From Martinezella rhizogenes (lineage in GTDB: Bacteria; Pseudomonadota; Alphaproteobacteria; Rhizobiales; Rhizobiaceae), in contig NZ_JAPYZZ010000003.1 in the NCBI RefSeq assembly GCF_027460065.1, positions 283,950 through 347,949 of the forward strand: 64,000 nucleotides of DNA. Reading direction: 5' to 3'. The position numbers were made by a program, and so were the translations under genes. A model generated the notes under the pieces. That model was not told the DNA's origin, did no database searches, and worked only from the letters and a program-made list of their open reading frames with translations. Shown piece after piece: positions 1 to 7,527 of this stretch (position 1 is the first letter of the stretch; each line of letters starts with the position of its first letter).

Positions 1-215
1 ACCAGCCGGCCATCGGCCGTCGCCTGTGTGTCGATCTCGATCATCTCGACACCGGCCGCAACCGCGGCGCGGACGGAGGCCAGTGAGTTTTCGGCGGTGG
101 CCGTCCAGAAACCGCGATGGGCGATGGTCAGGATGGCCGGATTGTCGCGCGCGCAGAGCGCGAGAACATTGCAGGCATTGGAGGTCTTTCGGGAGGTGGC
201 AAGGTTTTGGTGCAT
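1..215 (-). CDS. Glycerophosphodiester phosphodiesterase, N-terminal part (runs off the window)
   Basis: Reading leftwards from the ATG at 215, the first 71 residues contain the GDPD-family start: a strand ending in AHRG (about residues 32-35), then TAENSLAS, then the EMIEID motif. The His-Arg and Glu-x-Asp residues are catalytic or metal-binding in this family, which hydrolyses glycerophosphodiesters to glycerol-3-phosphate and an alcohol. No signal peptide is visible, so a cytoplasmic location is likely. It is the last gene seen of a leftward run that begins with the binding protein at 4333; the gap to the preceding permease is 46 bases. The remainder lies outside the window. Confidence 0.85.
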   Translation of the reverse strand, partial: MHQNLATSRKTSNACNVLALCARDNPAILTIAHRGFWTATAENSLASVRAAVAAGVEMIEIDTQATADGRL

Positions 216-261
216 GGTTTTCACTTTCGGACGTTGCAATTACCGGGCTTGGCTACCCGGA

Positions 262-1128
262 TCAGATTTTCCCCATGCCCGCCGCCATCAGATCGTCGCG
301 CAGGATGCGGCCGGCGATGATGAAAACGATGAGTGCGGGAAGAAGCAGGATGAAGGAGACGATGGAGGCAAGCGGCAGCTGCATCGAATAGGGGTCGAGA
401 TACATGTAAAGCTTGATCGGCAGGGTCTCGACGACGGGCGCGCCGACAATGAAGGACTTGTCGAATTCCTCGAAGCTGCCGATGAAGGACATCAACCCGC
501 CGGCGAGAAGACCCGGCACCGCCAGCGGCAATATGATGTGGAGGACGATGCCGATTGTTCCGGCACCCAGCGAGCGCGCGGCATGGATGAGATCGTCGGG
601 AATGGTCTCAAGCGCCGCCGTCATCAGCCGGATCATCAGCGGCAGGGTGCCGACGATCTGCACGAGGATGACCCCCGTCACCGAATAGGCAAGGCCGAAA
701 AGCAGAAACACCTGCCCGATGCCAACAGCGACGACCAGCCCCGGAATGATGATCGGCGCCAGAATGAAAATCTCCACCAGCCGTTTCAGCCGGAAGGGAA
801 ACCGCGCCATGGCCCAGGCGGTGGGTAACGCGATAGCCGCCGTCAGGAAGGTGACGACGATGGCGATGACGATGCTGTTGATCGCGGCGCGGATGAGACT
901 TGCATCGCCGAGAATGCCTGCCCAGCGCGCCGTGGTGTAATGCTCCGGCACGACAAGTGGTGGCGACCAGCCATCGGCAATGCTCCAGAGGAACATGAGA
1001 GCCAGCGGCAGGGCGATGGCGAGCGTCAGCGCTCCATACAGCCCGATCGAGACAAAAATCCGGTCCTCCGGCGTGAAGGCGCGGCGGCGGGGAGTGATGG
1101 CAGGTTCAATCGTGATGGCACTCATCAT
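262..1128 (-). CDS. ABC transporter permease, spermidine/putrescine (PotC) type
   Basis: A 288-residue inner-membrane permease with about six hydrophobic segments; the first is at residues 28-48. The cytoplasmic coupling (EAA) loop appears around LETIPDDLIHAARSLGAG. Length and order (ATPase, permease, permease) match the PotABCD/Fe(III)-type importers. It overlaps the upstream permease by four bases (ATGA), so the two are translationally coupled. The substrate cannot be read from the permease; the following phosphodiesterase gene suggests a glycerophosphodiester or related phosphorylated compound, which is inference. Confidence 0.9.
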   Translation of the reverse strand: MMSAITIEPAITPRRRAFTPEDRIFVSIGLYGALTLAIALPLALMFLWSIADGWSPPLVVPEHYTTARWAGILGDASLIRAAINSIVIAIVVTFLTAAIALPTAWAMARFPFRLKRLVEIFILAPIIIPGLVVAVGIGQVFLLFGLAYSVTGVILVQIVGTLPLMIRLMTAALETIPDDLIHAARSLGAGTIGIVLHIILPLAVPGLLAGGLMSFIGSFEEFDKSFIVGAPVVETLPIKLYMYLDPYSMQLPLASIVSFILLLPALIVFIIAGRILRDDLMAAGMGKI

Positions 1129-1982
1129 GCGTCTCCTCGGTTTTGGCCGGGGCCGATGCGGGATGTCAGGGAATAATAAAGAATGAGTACGGTGACGGCG
1201 AAGAGGCTCAGAACCATGCCCATGGCATAGACCTGATTGAAACGGCCCTGGTTGAACTCCTGGATCATCAGCACCGAAAGCGGCCGGGCCGTCGGCGGGC
1301 CGACGATATCGGGGATGGCATAGGAGCCCATGGAGCCGATGAAGGTCAGAAGAATGGCGGCGGTGATGCCCGGCATGGCGAGCGGCACTTCCACGAAAAA
1401 GAAGGTTTTCAGCCGCGAAGCGCCAAGCGTTCGCGAGGCGTAACGAATATCCTCGGGAATGGCGGCAAAGGCGCTGGTGATGATCAGCGTCATGAAGGGT
1501 ATCTGCTTCCAGACGCTGGCGAGAATGACACCGATGCCCCAGTCGTCGCGCACGAGCTTGGGCAGTTCGAGCCCGAGTGGCGCGACCAGACGATCAAGAA
1601 AACCGCCCCTTTCGAAGACGACGATGACCATCAGGCCAACGATGATGCCCGGCACGGCCATCGGCAGTTTGTAGAGGCCACTGAACAGTTTTCGCCCCAA
1701 AAAGCTCTTGCGGATCAGAAGCGCCAGCGGCACCGAGGCCGCAAGCGAGACGATGACCGGCATGACGCCGTAATAGATAGAGGTCGTCAGACCCCGGATC
1801 ATCGATGCACGGGTGAAAATCCGCTGATAGAACATCAGCGTGAAGCTGCCATCCTCTTGCCTGAAGCTGCCGATCAGCGCCGACAGCAGCGGCCCGCCGA
1901 AGAAGACCAGAAGATAGCCAACACCCGGCAAAAGCAGGAGGAGAAGCTGGGCGCGCCTGTCGCGGAGAAGCCCGGCCATCAT
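1125..1982 (-). CDS. ABC transporter permease, spermidine/putrescine (PotB) type
   Basis: A 285-residue membrane protein with an N-terminal transmembrane helix (LLLLLLPGVGYLLVFFGG) and the conserved permease loop near FAAIPEDIRYASRTLGAS. It is the first of two permeases and forms the heterodimeric membrane channel with the product of 262-1128. Four-base ATGA overlaps join it to both the ATPase gene upstream and the second permease downstream, so the set is a tightly packed operon read leftwards. Confidence 0.9.
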   Translation of the reverse strand: MMAGLLRDRRAQLLLLLLPGVGYLLVFFGGPLLSALIGSFRQEDGSFTLMFYQRIFTRASMIRGLTTSIYYGVMPVIVSLAASVPLALLIRKSFLGRKLFSGLYKLPMAVPGIIVGLMVIVVFERGGFLDRLVAPLGLELPKLVRDDWGIGVILASVWKQIPFMTLIITSAFAAIPEDIRYASRTLGASRLKTFFFVEVPLAMPGITAAILLTFIGSMGSYAIPDIVGPPTARPLSVLMIQEFNQGRFNQVYAMGMVLSLFAVTVLILYYSLTSRIGPGQNRGDA

Positions 1983-3019
1983 GCCGCCTCCCCCGCCATC
2001 CTGTCATCGAGAAGATGGACCGAACCGGGAAACTGCAGGGAGACCCTTTGCCCCGCATCGATCAAAGTTTCCGCGCCGGACTGGCTGACCCTTATCTGGC
2101 GGCCGCCGATATCAACCGTATAGAGCGCATTGGCACCCATGAAGGAAACGGCGGAAACCGTGCCGTCACCGGCCTGATCGGCGCGGATGTGGATGTTTTC
2201 CGGACGAACGGAAATCTGCACATTGCCGGCCGCAGCCCGATCTAATGTCACGGGCTGGCCCCAGGGCAACTGCGCCTGCTGGCCCTCAGCGGAGACCGGC
2301 AGAAGATTGGTCTGGCCGAGAAAGCCGGCGGTGAAGGCGTGTTTCGGCGCCCGGTAAAGCTCAAGCGGCGTGCCGATCTCGACCACCCGGCCGGCATTCA
2401 TAACGACGATCCGGTCCGACATCGCCATGGCTTCGGCCTGATCATGCGTCACATAAAGGCTTGTCGCACCGATGCGGCGGTGAAGCTCGGTCAGCTCATG
2501 GCGCAGCGTGTCGCGAAGCTTGGCATCGAGATTGGAAAGCGGCTCGTCAAACAGGAGCAGGCTTGGCTGCATGACGATGGCGCGCGCCAGCGCCACGCGC
2601 TGCTGCTGGCCGCCGGACAGTTGCCGCGGCATGCGATCCACCAGACCGATGAGATTGCAAATTTCCAGCGCATGGGCGATGCGCCGCGCCCGCTCATCCT
2701 TCGCGACCTTCTTCATCTTCAGCCCGAAGCCGAGATTTTTGGCGACCGACATATGCGGGAAAAGCGCATAGGACTGGAAGACCATGGCGATATCGCGCGC
2801 TTCCGGCGGCGCCTGATCGATACGCTTGCCACCCAGCCGGATTTCGCCGCCCGAAGGCTGGCTGATGCCGGTGAGGATGCGCAAAAGCGTCGACTTGCCG
2901 CAACCGGAGGGCCCGAGAATGGTGACGAATTCGCCCCGCTCCACGGTAATCGACACCGGATGAAGCGCCCGGCTCGCCCCGTAATCCTTGCTGATCTTGC
3001 TGATTTCGAGTTCACTCAT
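1979..3019 (-). CDS. ABC transporter ATP-binding protein, PotA type
   Basis: A 346-residue ATPase. Walker A is GPSGCGKST (about residue 36), the Q-loop is [14 protein letters not shown], the signature is [14 protein letters not shown], Walker B is [12 protein letters not shown] and the switch His sits in [14 protein letters not shown]. The C-terminal 110 residues form a TOBE-type regulatory domain ([11 protein letters not shown]). It powers uptake by the two permeases encoded downstream. The gap to the binding-protein gene upstream is 84 bases. Confidence 0.92.
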   Translation of the reverse strand: MSELEISKISKDYGASRALHPVSITVERGEFVTILGPSGCGKSTLLRILTGISQPSGGEIRLGGKRIDQAPPEARDIAMVFQSYALFPHMSVAKNLGFGLKMKKVAKDERARRIAHALEICNLIGLVDRMPRQLSGGQQQRVALARAIVMQPSLLLFDEPLSNLDAKLRDTLRHELTELHRRIGATSLYVTHDQAEAMAMSDRIVVMNAGRVVEIGTPLELYRAPKHAFTAGFLGQTNLLPVSAEGQQAQLPWGQPVTLDRAAAGNVQISVRPENIHIRADQAGDGTVSAVSFMGANALYTVDIGGRQIRVSQSGAETLIDAGQRVSLQFPGSVHLLDDRMAGEAA

Positions 3020-3103
3020 GGCGAGCCTCCCTCATATTTTTGACCAAGGGTATCCGGACCGTGCAGGCCCTTGCGGCCACACGATCCGGCAATCCCGGCG
3101 GCG

Positions 3104-4333
3104 TTACTGGTTGAGGACTTTTTCATCGAGCGCTTCGGCAAGCGCTGTCGACATGTCCCAGAAAGCCGGCAGCGACAGGCGCGGATAGACACTCTGCGGC
3201 AGCACATGCTCCTGCACGGCCTTCGGCATCAGATCATTGGTGACATCGGTGCGCGGAGAGCGCGAGGCCTTGTTTTCCAGCTTCCAGAGCTGAAATTCCT
3301 TGCTCATCGCCATGTCAATCAGCAGCAGCGCCGAGGCGACGTTCTTCGCATTGGCCGGCACGAACATCGCGTCACCGGAGCCAACCTGACCTTTTTCCAG
3401 AAGCGTAACGCGGAAACTGTCGGGCAATTGCTTGGTGCCGAGGAAGCTCATGACCTGATCTTCCCAGACCGTGCCCATGTAGAGCTGCTGGTTGTTGATG
3501 AGGTTGAGCGTATCGGCATTGCCGTTGGTCAGTTCGGCCACGGCGAGAAGACGACGATAATAATCCCAGACAGGCGTGAGGCACTCGGACTCCATGGCCC
3601 AGTCTTCGGCCTGCTGCAGCGTCTGGTTATAGTCGGTCAGCTGCTTGCGGCAGTCGCCGGTAAGATAATTGAGTGCGACCGAATAGATGAAGCCCCCGCC
3701 CGAACCACCCTTGGCCGGCAGGGTGACACCAAGCCGCTTGGGGTTCTTTTCGGCCCAGATGAGAAGGTCCTCGAAGCTCTTCGGCACATCGTCGGCTTTC
3801 ACGAAGGCAGAGTCATAACCGATGGCAGTCTGGTTGAGGTGCACCAGCGGGAAGCTGCCGCCATGCGGCTTGCCGAAAACGGTCTCGGCCAGCTCAGGAT
3901 TGTAATTGGCCATGTTCGGCAGGATTTTCGTCAGCGCAATATTGCCGACAACGCCCTTGGCAGACAGCAACGGGTAGCTGCCACCACCGGCGAAATAGGC
4001 ATCGACGGGCGAATCCTGCCCTGCCGCCTGCACCGCAATCAGCTGCTGGTTCGCCTGATCGCCCTTCACGTCGCTATAGGCGACCTTGATGCCATATTTG
4101 GCTTCGAAACGGGTGATCAGTTCCTTCCATGTATCGGCGAAACTGCCGGCGAAATTATACATCGTGACCGTGCCCTCGGCTTTGGCGGCGGGAACGACGA
4201 TGTCGTAGAAATTGTCGCGCGTGACCTTCGACAGATCGAAGTCGAGGTTTTTCATGTTGCTGTCTGCCGAAAGGCACGGCGCTGCCGTCGTCGCCAGCGC
4301 AAGCGCGGCGATCGCAAAAAATTTCATGCGCAT
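3104..4333 (-). CDS. Periplasmic solute-binding protein of the Pot-type ABC importer
   Basis: A 409-residue secreted binding protein with a signal peptide at residues 1-22 (FFAIAALALATTAAPCLSA). The mature part has the bilobed extracellular solute-binding pattern (AEGTVTMYNFAG, FEAKYGIKVAYSDV, FAGGGSYPLLSA). A GGAGGA ribosome site lies nine bases before the ATG. It is first in the leftward operon and faces a ROK regulator across a 145-base gap. Aspartate and glutamate residues that would mark polyamine binding could not be assigned; the ligand is unknown. Confidence 0.88.
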   Translation of the reverse strand: MRMKFFAIAALALATTAAPCLSADSNMKNLDFDLSKVTRDNFYDIVVPAAKAEGTVTMYNFAGSFADTWKELITRFEAKYGIKVAYSDVKGDQANQQLIAVQAAGQDSPVDAYFAGGGSYPLLSAKGVVGNIALTKILPNMANYNPELAETVFGKPHGGSFPLVHLNQTAIGYDSAFVKADDVPKSFEDLLIWAEKNPKRLGVTLPAKGGSGGGFIYSVALNYLTGDCRKQLTDYNQTLQQAEDWAMESECLTPVWDYYRRLLAVAELTNGNADTLNLINNQQLYMGTVWEDQVMSFLGTKQLPDSFRVTLLEKGQVGSGDAMFVPANAKNVASALLLIDMAMSKEFQLWKLENKASRSPRTDVTNDLMPKAVQEHVLPQSVYPRLSLPAFWDMSTALAEALDEKVLNQ

Positions 4334-4379
4334 TGAATGGTTCCTCCTGGGGAGCCGTTGTTGACCGGCCCCTTATTAA

Positions 4380-4394
4380 TACACTCTAAGTGTA
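4380..4394. promoter_or_regulatory. Perfect 15-bp dyad, candidate ROK operator
   Basis: TACACT-CTA-AGTGTA is a perfect inverted repeat in the divergent gap between the binding-protein gene and the ROK gene. Read leftwards, a TGTCAT/TGTATT promoter-like pair with 17-base spacing overlaps it, so a repressor bound here could block the transporter promoter. Assignment to the adjacent ROK protein is inference from position. Confidence 0.5.
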
Positions 4395-4478
4395 ATATTT
4401 ATGACAGTCCAGTGAAAAATGACGTCGCAAACCAGTGGCCCGTGTTGCCGCCGCCCTGTACAGCCGTTATCCAAGGCC

Positions 4479-5627
4479 ATGACAACAGATCAGACGCCGC
4501 ACCAGACCTTCGACCGCGAGCCGCTTGCCAGCGAAAACGAGCGTCTCATTCTGGATATCGTGCGCCGTCACGGCCCCATTGCCCGCGCCTCGATCACCGG
4601 CCACACCAACCTCACGCAGCAATCCGTGCACCGGCTGATCGAAGGCCTTCAGGAGCGCGGGCTTCTGCAAACCGGTGCGCCGCTCAAGGGCACACGCGGT
4701 CAGCCGAGCCCCACCATCGAGCTGGTGCCGGAAGCGGCCTATTCGCTCGGCATTTCCATCAACACGGACTCCGTGGTGATCTGCATCGCCGATTTCCGCT
4801 GCGACGTGATTGTCGAGGAAAAACTTAAGATGCTTCCGGAAGACCGCGAGGAGACGCTTGCGGCATTGTCGGTGGCGCTCGAACGGCTGCTGGCAGAACA
4901 CGGGATCCCGCGCGCGCGCCTGCTTGGCCTCGGTTTTTCCATGTCCGGCTTCTTCGTGTCGGAAGACCGCGCCTTCAATGCGCCGGAGCCCCTGCGCGAC
5001 TGGTCGCTGATGGACCTGAAGCCGATCCTCGAGAAACGGTTCCACCTGCCGGTCTGGCTGGAAAACAACGCCACCACGGGTGCGATCGGTGAAAGCCTTC
5101 GTGGTGTCGGCTCCTGGTGCCAGACCTTCGCTTATCTGTCCTTCAACTATGGTTTCGGTGGCGGACTGATCCTCGGCGGCCGGCCGTTTCACGGCTTCCA
5201 TGGCAATGCCGGCGAATTCAGCGGCATATACAGCCCGGATGAATCGCCGAAACGACCGGCCCTGCAATATCTGATCGCTACCCTGCAGAAAAACGGCGTC
5301 GACATCCATTCGATCGAACCGCTCTATCAGCAGTTCGACCCCTCATGGCCGGGCGTGGAAGAATGGCTGACGGAAACCATGCCGCAGGTGGACAGGCTGG
5401 TGGCGAGCCTGATCGCAGTCCTCGATCCGCAGGCCATCGTCTTCGGCGGGCAATTGCCGCGTGCGCTCGGCCAGATGATGATCGAACGCACGCACATGCC
5501 CTCCCGGCGCGAGCACCGTTATGGCGTCGGCCCGAAGGAGGCGAAGCTGGTTCTCAGCGAAACGAAGGGCGATCCATCCGCGATCGGTGCTGCGCTGCTG
5601 CCGCTCCGGGTGCGCTACTTCCTGTAG
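4479..5627 (+). CDS. ROK-family transcriptional regulator (NagC/XylR type)
   Basis: A 382-residue regulator. An N-terminal winged helix-turn-helix (RHGPIARASITGHTNLTQQS, then VHRLIEGLQERGL) is followed by a sugar-kinase-like ROK domain with GLGFSMSGFF, WLENNATTGAIGE and the glycine-rich GFGGGLILGG. The family's usual zinc-binding HxGxxGE-CxCGxxGC cluster is incomplete here (GNAGEFSGIY, then no cysteines), so the protein is unlikely to be an active kinase. The ATG at 4479 is preferred because it begins just before the DNA-binding domain; an in-frame ATG at 4419 exists. It is divergent from the Pot-type transporter and probably represses it. Confidence 0.85.
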   Translation: MTTDQTPHQTFDREPLASENERLILDIVRRHGPIARASITGHTNLTQQSVHRLIEGLQERGLLQTGAPLKGTRGQPSPTIELVPEAAYSLGISINTDSVVICIADFRCDVIVEEKLKMLPEDREETLAALSVALERLLAEHGIPRARLLGLGFSMSGFFVSEDRAFNAPEPLRDWSLMDLKPILEKRFHLPVWLENNATTGAIGESLRGVGSWCQTFAYLSFNYGFGGGLILGGRPFHGFHGNAGEFSGIYSPDESPKRPALQYLIATLQKNGVDIHSIEPLYQQFDPSWPGVEEWLTETMPQVDRLVASLIAVLDPQAIVFGGQLPRALGQMMIERTHMPSRREHRYGVGPKEAKLVLSETKGDPSAIGAALLPLRVRYFL

Positions 5628-5733
5628 CGGGCGGGCCAGACAGGCTGATGTAATCCCGCAACAATCATCACGGAAACGTGAGCCTGATCCGGCCCCCCGG
5701 TTTTTTACGGGTTGGCAGCAGGCGCCCGAAGAA

Positions 5734-5764
5734 AGTAAATATGACATCTATAGTCATGTTTACT
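5734..5764. promoter_or_regulatory. Inverted repeat with IRO-box core (TGA-N9-TCA), candidate RirA site
   Basis: Arms at 5734-5745 and 5753-5764 match at 11 of 12 positions around a 7-base spacer. The core TGA (5742-5744), nine bases, TCA (5754-5756) fits the IRO-box consensus described for the rhizobial iron regulator RirA. It lies 70 bases before the sigma-factor start, as expected for iron-repressed control of the trio. That RirA binds here is inference. Confidence 0.55.
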
Positions 5765-5834
5765 GCCGCATGGCGTGGTGCGCGGATTTTCATCTCGCCT
5801 CATGCGCCGTGCCAATACGTCACCGGGTCGATTG

Positions 5835-6341
5835 ATGAGCAAAGCCCTGTTTGAGGTTCTTGACGCCAAGGAAGAAAACCGCCTGCTGCGGTTTTTCCGC
5901 CGGCGGCTACAGAACCGGGAAGATGCCGCCGATGCGATGCAGGAAACCCTGCTGCGGGCGCTGGAAGTCTCGCAAGCGACGTTGATCGACAATCCGCAGG
6001 CCTATCTCTTCCAGATTGCCAGATCCGTCGCGCGACTGACGGTCATTCGCCAGTCGCGCGAGCGGCCGTTATTTGCCCCCTATGAGGCGGGTTTTGCCAT
6101 TGCCTGCGATGAGCCCGGACAGGAGCGGATCGTCGCCGGACGGCAGCATCTGATCTTGATGGCGCGCGCCATCGAGGCACTGCCCCAACGTTGCCAGCAG
6201 GTCTTCGTGCTGAGCCGGCTGCATGGACAGTCCAATGGCGAGATCGCCGCCCGGCTTGGCATTTCCCGCAACATGGTGGAAAAACACATCATCAAGGCGC
6301 TGTTGCACTGCCGTCAGCTCCGCGCACAAATAAAAATGTAA
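5835..6341 (+). CDS. ECF sigma factor, FecI type
   Basis: A 168-residue sigma-70 family protein of extracytoplasmic-function size. Region 2 spans roughly residues 10-80 (RFFRRRLQNREDAADAMQET, then LFQIARSVA). Region 4 is at about 110-160 (LPQRCQQVFVLSRLHGQSNG, then a helix-turn-helix in EIAARLGISRNMVEKHI). The ATG at 5835 is chosen because upstream in-frame codons lack conserved residues. With the FecR and FecA-like genes downstream it forms a cell-surface signalling set: receptor occupancy relays through FecR to release this sigma factor. Confidence 0.88.
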   Translation: MSKALFEVLDAKEENRLLRFFRRRLQNREDAADAMQETLLRALEVSQATLIDNPQAYLFQIARSVARLTVIRQSRERPLFAPYEAGFAIACDEPGQERIVAGRQHLILMARAIEALPQRCQQVFVLSRLHGQSNGEIAARLGISRNMVEKHIIKALLHCRQLRAQIKM

Positions 6342-6363
6342 TCCGGCATCAGGTGTTCGCATC

Positions 6364-6376
6364 CTTTTTCACTCTA
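6364..6376 (+). promoter_or_regulatory. CTTTTTCACTCTA motif before fecR-like gene (copy 1)
   Basis: The 11-base string TTTTCACTCTA occurs here and again at 7453-7463, each 50-65 bases before a start codon of the iron signalling set. It could be part of a promoter read by the ECF sigma factor. No matching second element at constant spacing was found, so the role is open. Confidence 0.3.
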
Positions 6377-6425
6377 TAAGGGAAAAGGAATAAACATCGG
6401 CACGCAACAAACGGCAGATCAGGAC

Positions 6426-7409
6426 ATGAACGAACGCCCGGACGGTCTGAAGGATGGCGGCCTAATTGATGATAGTCTGACCGGTGACAGGCTGGCCGAA
6501 GAGGCTGCGCTGTGGGTGGCGCGCATGCAATCCGCAGACGCGACCGAAGCGGAGCGCGAGGCGTTTCATATCTGGCTGCGAGCCGACGCCGCCCATGCCG
6601 CCGCCTATGAGGACATGCAAAATCTCTGGGGAGAACTCCGCGAAATCGAGCTTGCACCGGCCGAACCGAAAAACCGGCGCGTGTCTCGCCGGGCGATGCT
6701 GTCAGGTGTCGCCGGTCTCTGCCTTATCGGACTTGCGGCGCTGTTTGCGGAGAAAAGCGGACTGACGGACCGCTGGCAGGCGGATTATTACACCGAAATC
6801 GGCGAAACGCGGATGCTGTCACTGGAAGATGGCAGCCGCATCAGCCTGAATACCGACACGGCGATTACCGTACACTATTCGCAGAACGAGCGGCGCATCA
6901 CCCTGCTTCGCGGCGAAGCCTATTTCGATGTCGCGAAAAACCCGGAGCGGCCCTTCATCGTTGAAGACGGATCACTGGCGGCAAAGGCGCTCGGAACCCA
7001 TTATTCGGTGCGCGCCGGCAGCGGCGCGCTGCCGCAGGAAGTGCAGGTGGAGGAAGGCCGCGTCGAGGTGACGACGGGCACCGATGTCGCCATTCTCACC
7101 CCCGGCGAGACCGTCACGCTTGGCGACAATGGCAAGCTGCTACGCGCCCGCAAGGATGTCGCCAGCAGCATGGCCTGGCGCGAGGGCAAGCTGATCTTCT
7201 CCAGCCAGCCGCTGCGCGAGGTTCTTGATATTCTCTCGCAATATCGCCGGGGCCGCATCGTCATCCTCGATGAGGCGGCGGCAAGGCAGCGCGTATCCGG
7301 CATATTCGACCTGAAGGATACCGATCAGGCGCTCACCATTCTCGAAGAAAGCCTTCCCGTCTCGGTGTCGCGGCTTTCGGACATGCTGGTTTTTGTCCGC
7401 TCGCGATAA
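6426..7409 (+). CDS. FecR-family anti-sigma/sigma regulator
   Basis: A 327-residue protein with an N-terminal cytoplasmic segment holding the FecR signature (AALWVARMQSADATEAEREA, then FHIWLRADAAHAAAYEDM). A single transmembrane helix follows at about residues 92-108 (AMLSGVAGLCLIGLAALF). The periplasmic FecR domain follows (GETRMLSLEDGSRISLNTDT, LLRGEAYFDV), with a C-terminal STN-like part (YRRGRIVILDEAAARQRVSG). It should bind the sigma factor in the cytoplasm and the receptor's signalling domain in the periplasm. Confidence 0.9.
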   Translation: MNERPDGLKDGGLIDDSLTGDRLAEEAALWVARMQSADATEAEREAFHIWLRADAAHAAAYEDMQNLWGELREIELAPAEPKNRRVSRRAMLSGVAGLCLIGLAALFAEKSGLTDRWQADYYTEIGETRMLSLEDGSRISLNTDTAITVHYSQNERRITLLRGEAYFDVAKNPERPFIVEDGSLAAKALGTHYSVRAGSGALPQEVQVEEGRVEVTTGTDVAILTPGETVTLGDNGKLLRARKDVASSMAWREGKLIFSSQPLREVLDILSQYRRGRIVILDEAAARQRVSGIFDLKDTDQALTILEESLPVSVSRLSDMLVFVRSR

Positions 7410-7451
7410 AAAGTAATTTTTTTGGCGCTCCGACGTCAGGAGGCAGCCTGT

Positions 7452-7463
7452 CTTTTCACTCTA
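7452..7463 (+). promoter_or_regulatory. CTTTTCACTCTA motif before receptor gene (copy 2)
   Basis: Second copy of the motif seen at 6364-6376, here 65 bases upstream of the receptor ATG in the 118-base fecR-fecA gap. In Fec systems the receptor promoter is the sigma factor's main target, which makes this the better candidate of the two. Function is inferred from position only. Confidence 0.3.
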
Positions 7464-7527
7464 GTCAATCAGCACCCGTTTCGGCTTTCGCCGGGACGGC
7501 ATGAGATCATGAGTGAGAGGGCAAGAC

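Noticed and set aside
3071..4336. 421-codon frame antisense to the Pot-type binding-protein gene
   Set aside because: Fully antisense to a gene with a clear signal peptide, family motifs and ribosome site; no motifs of its own.
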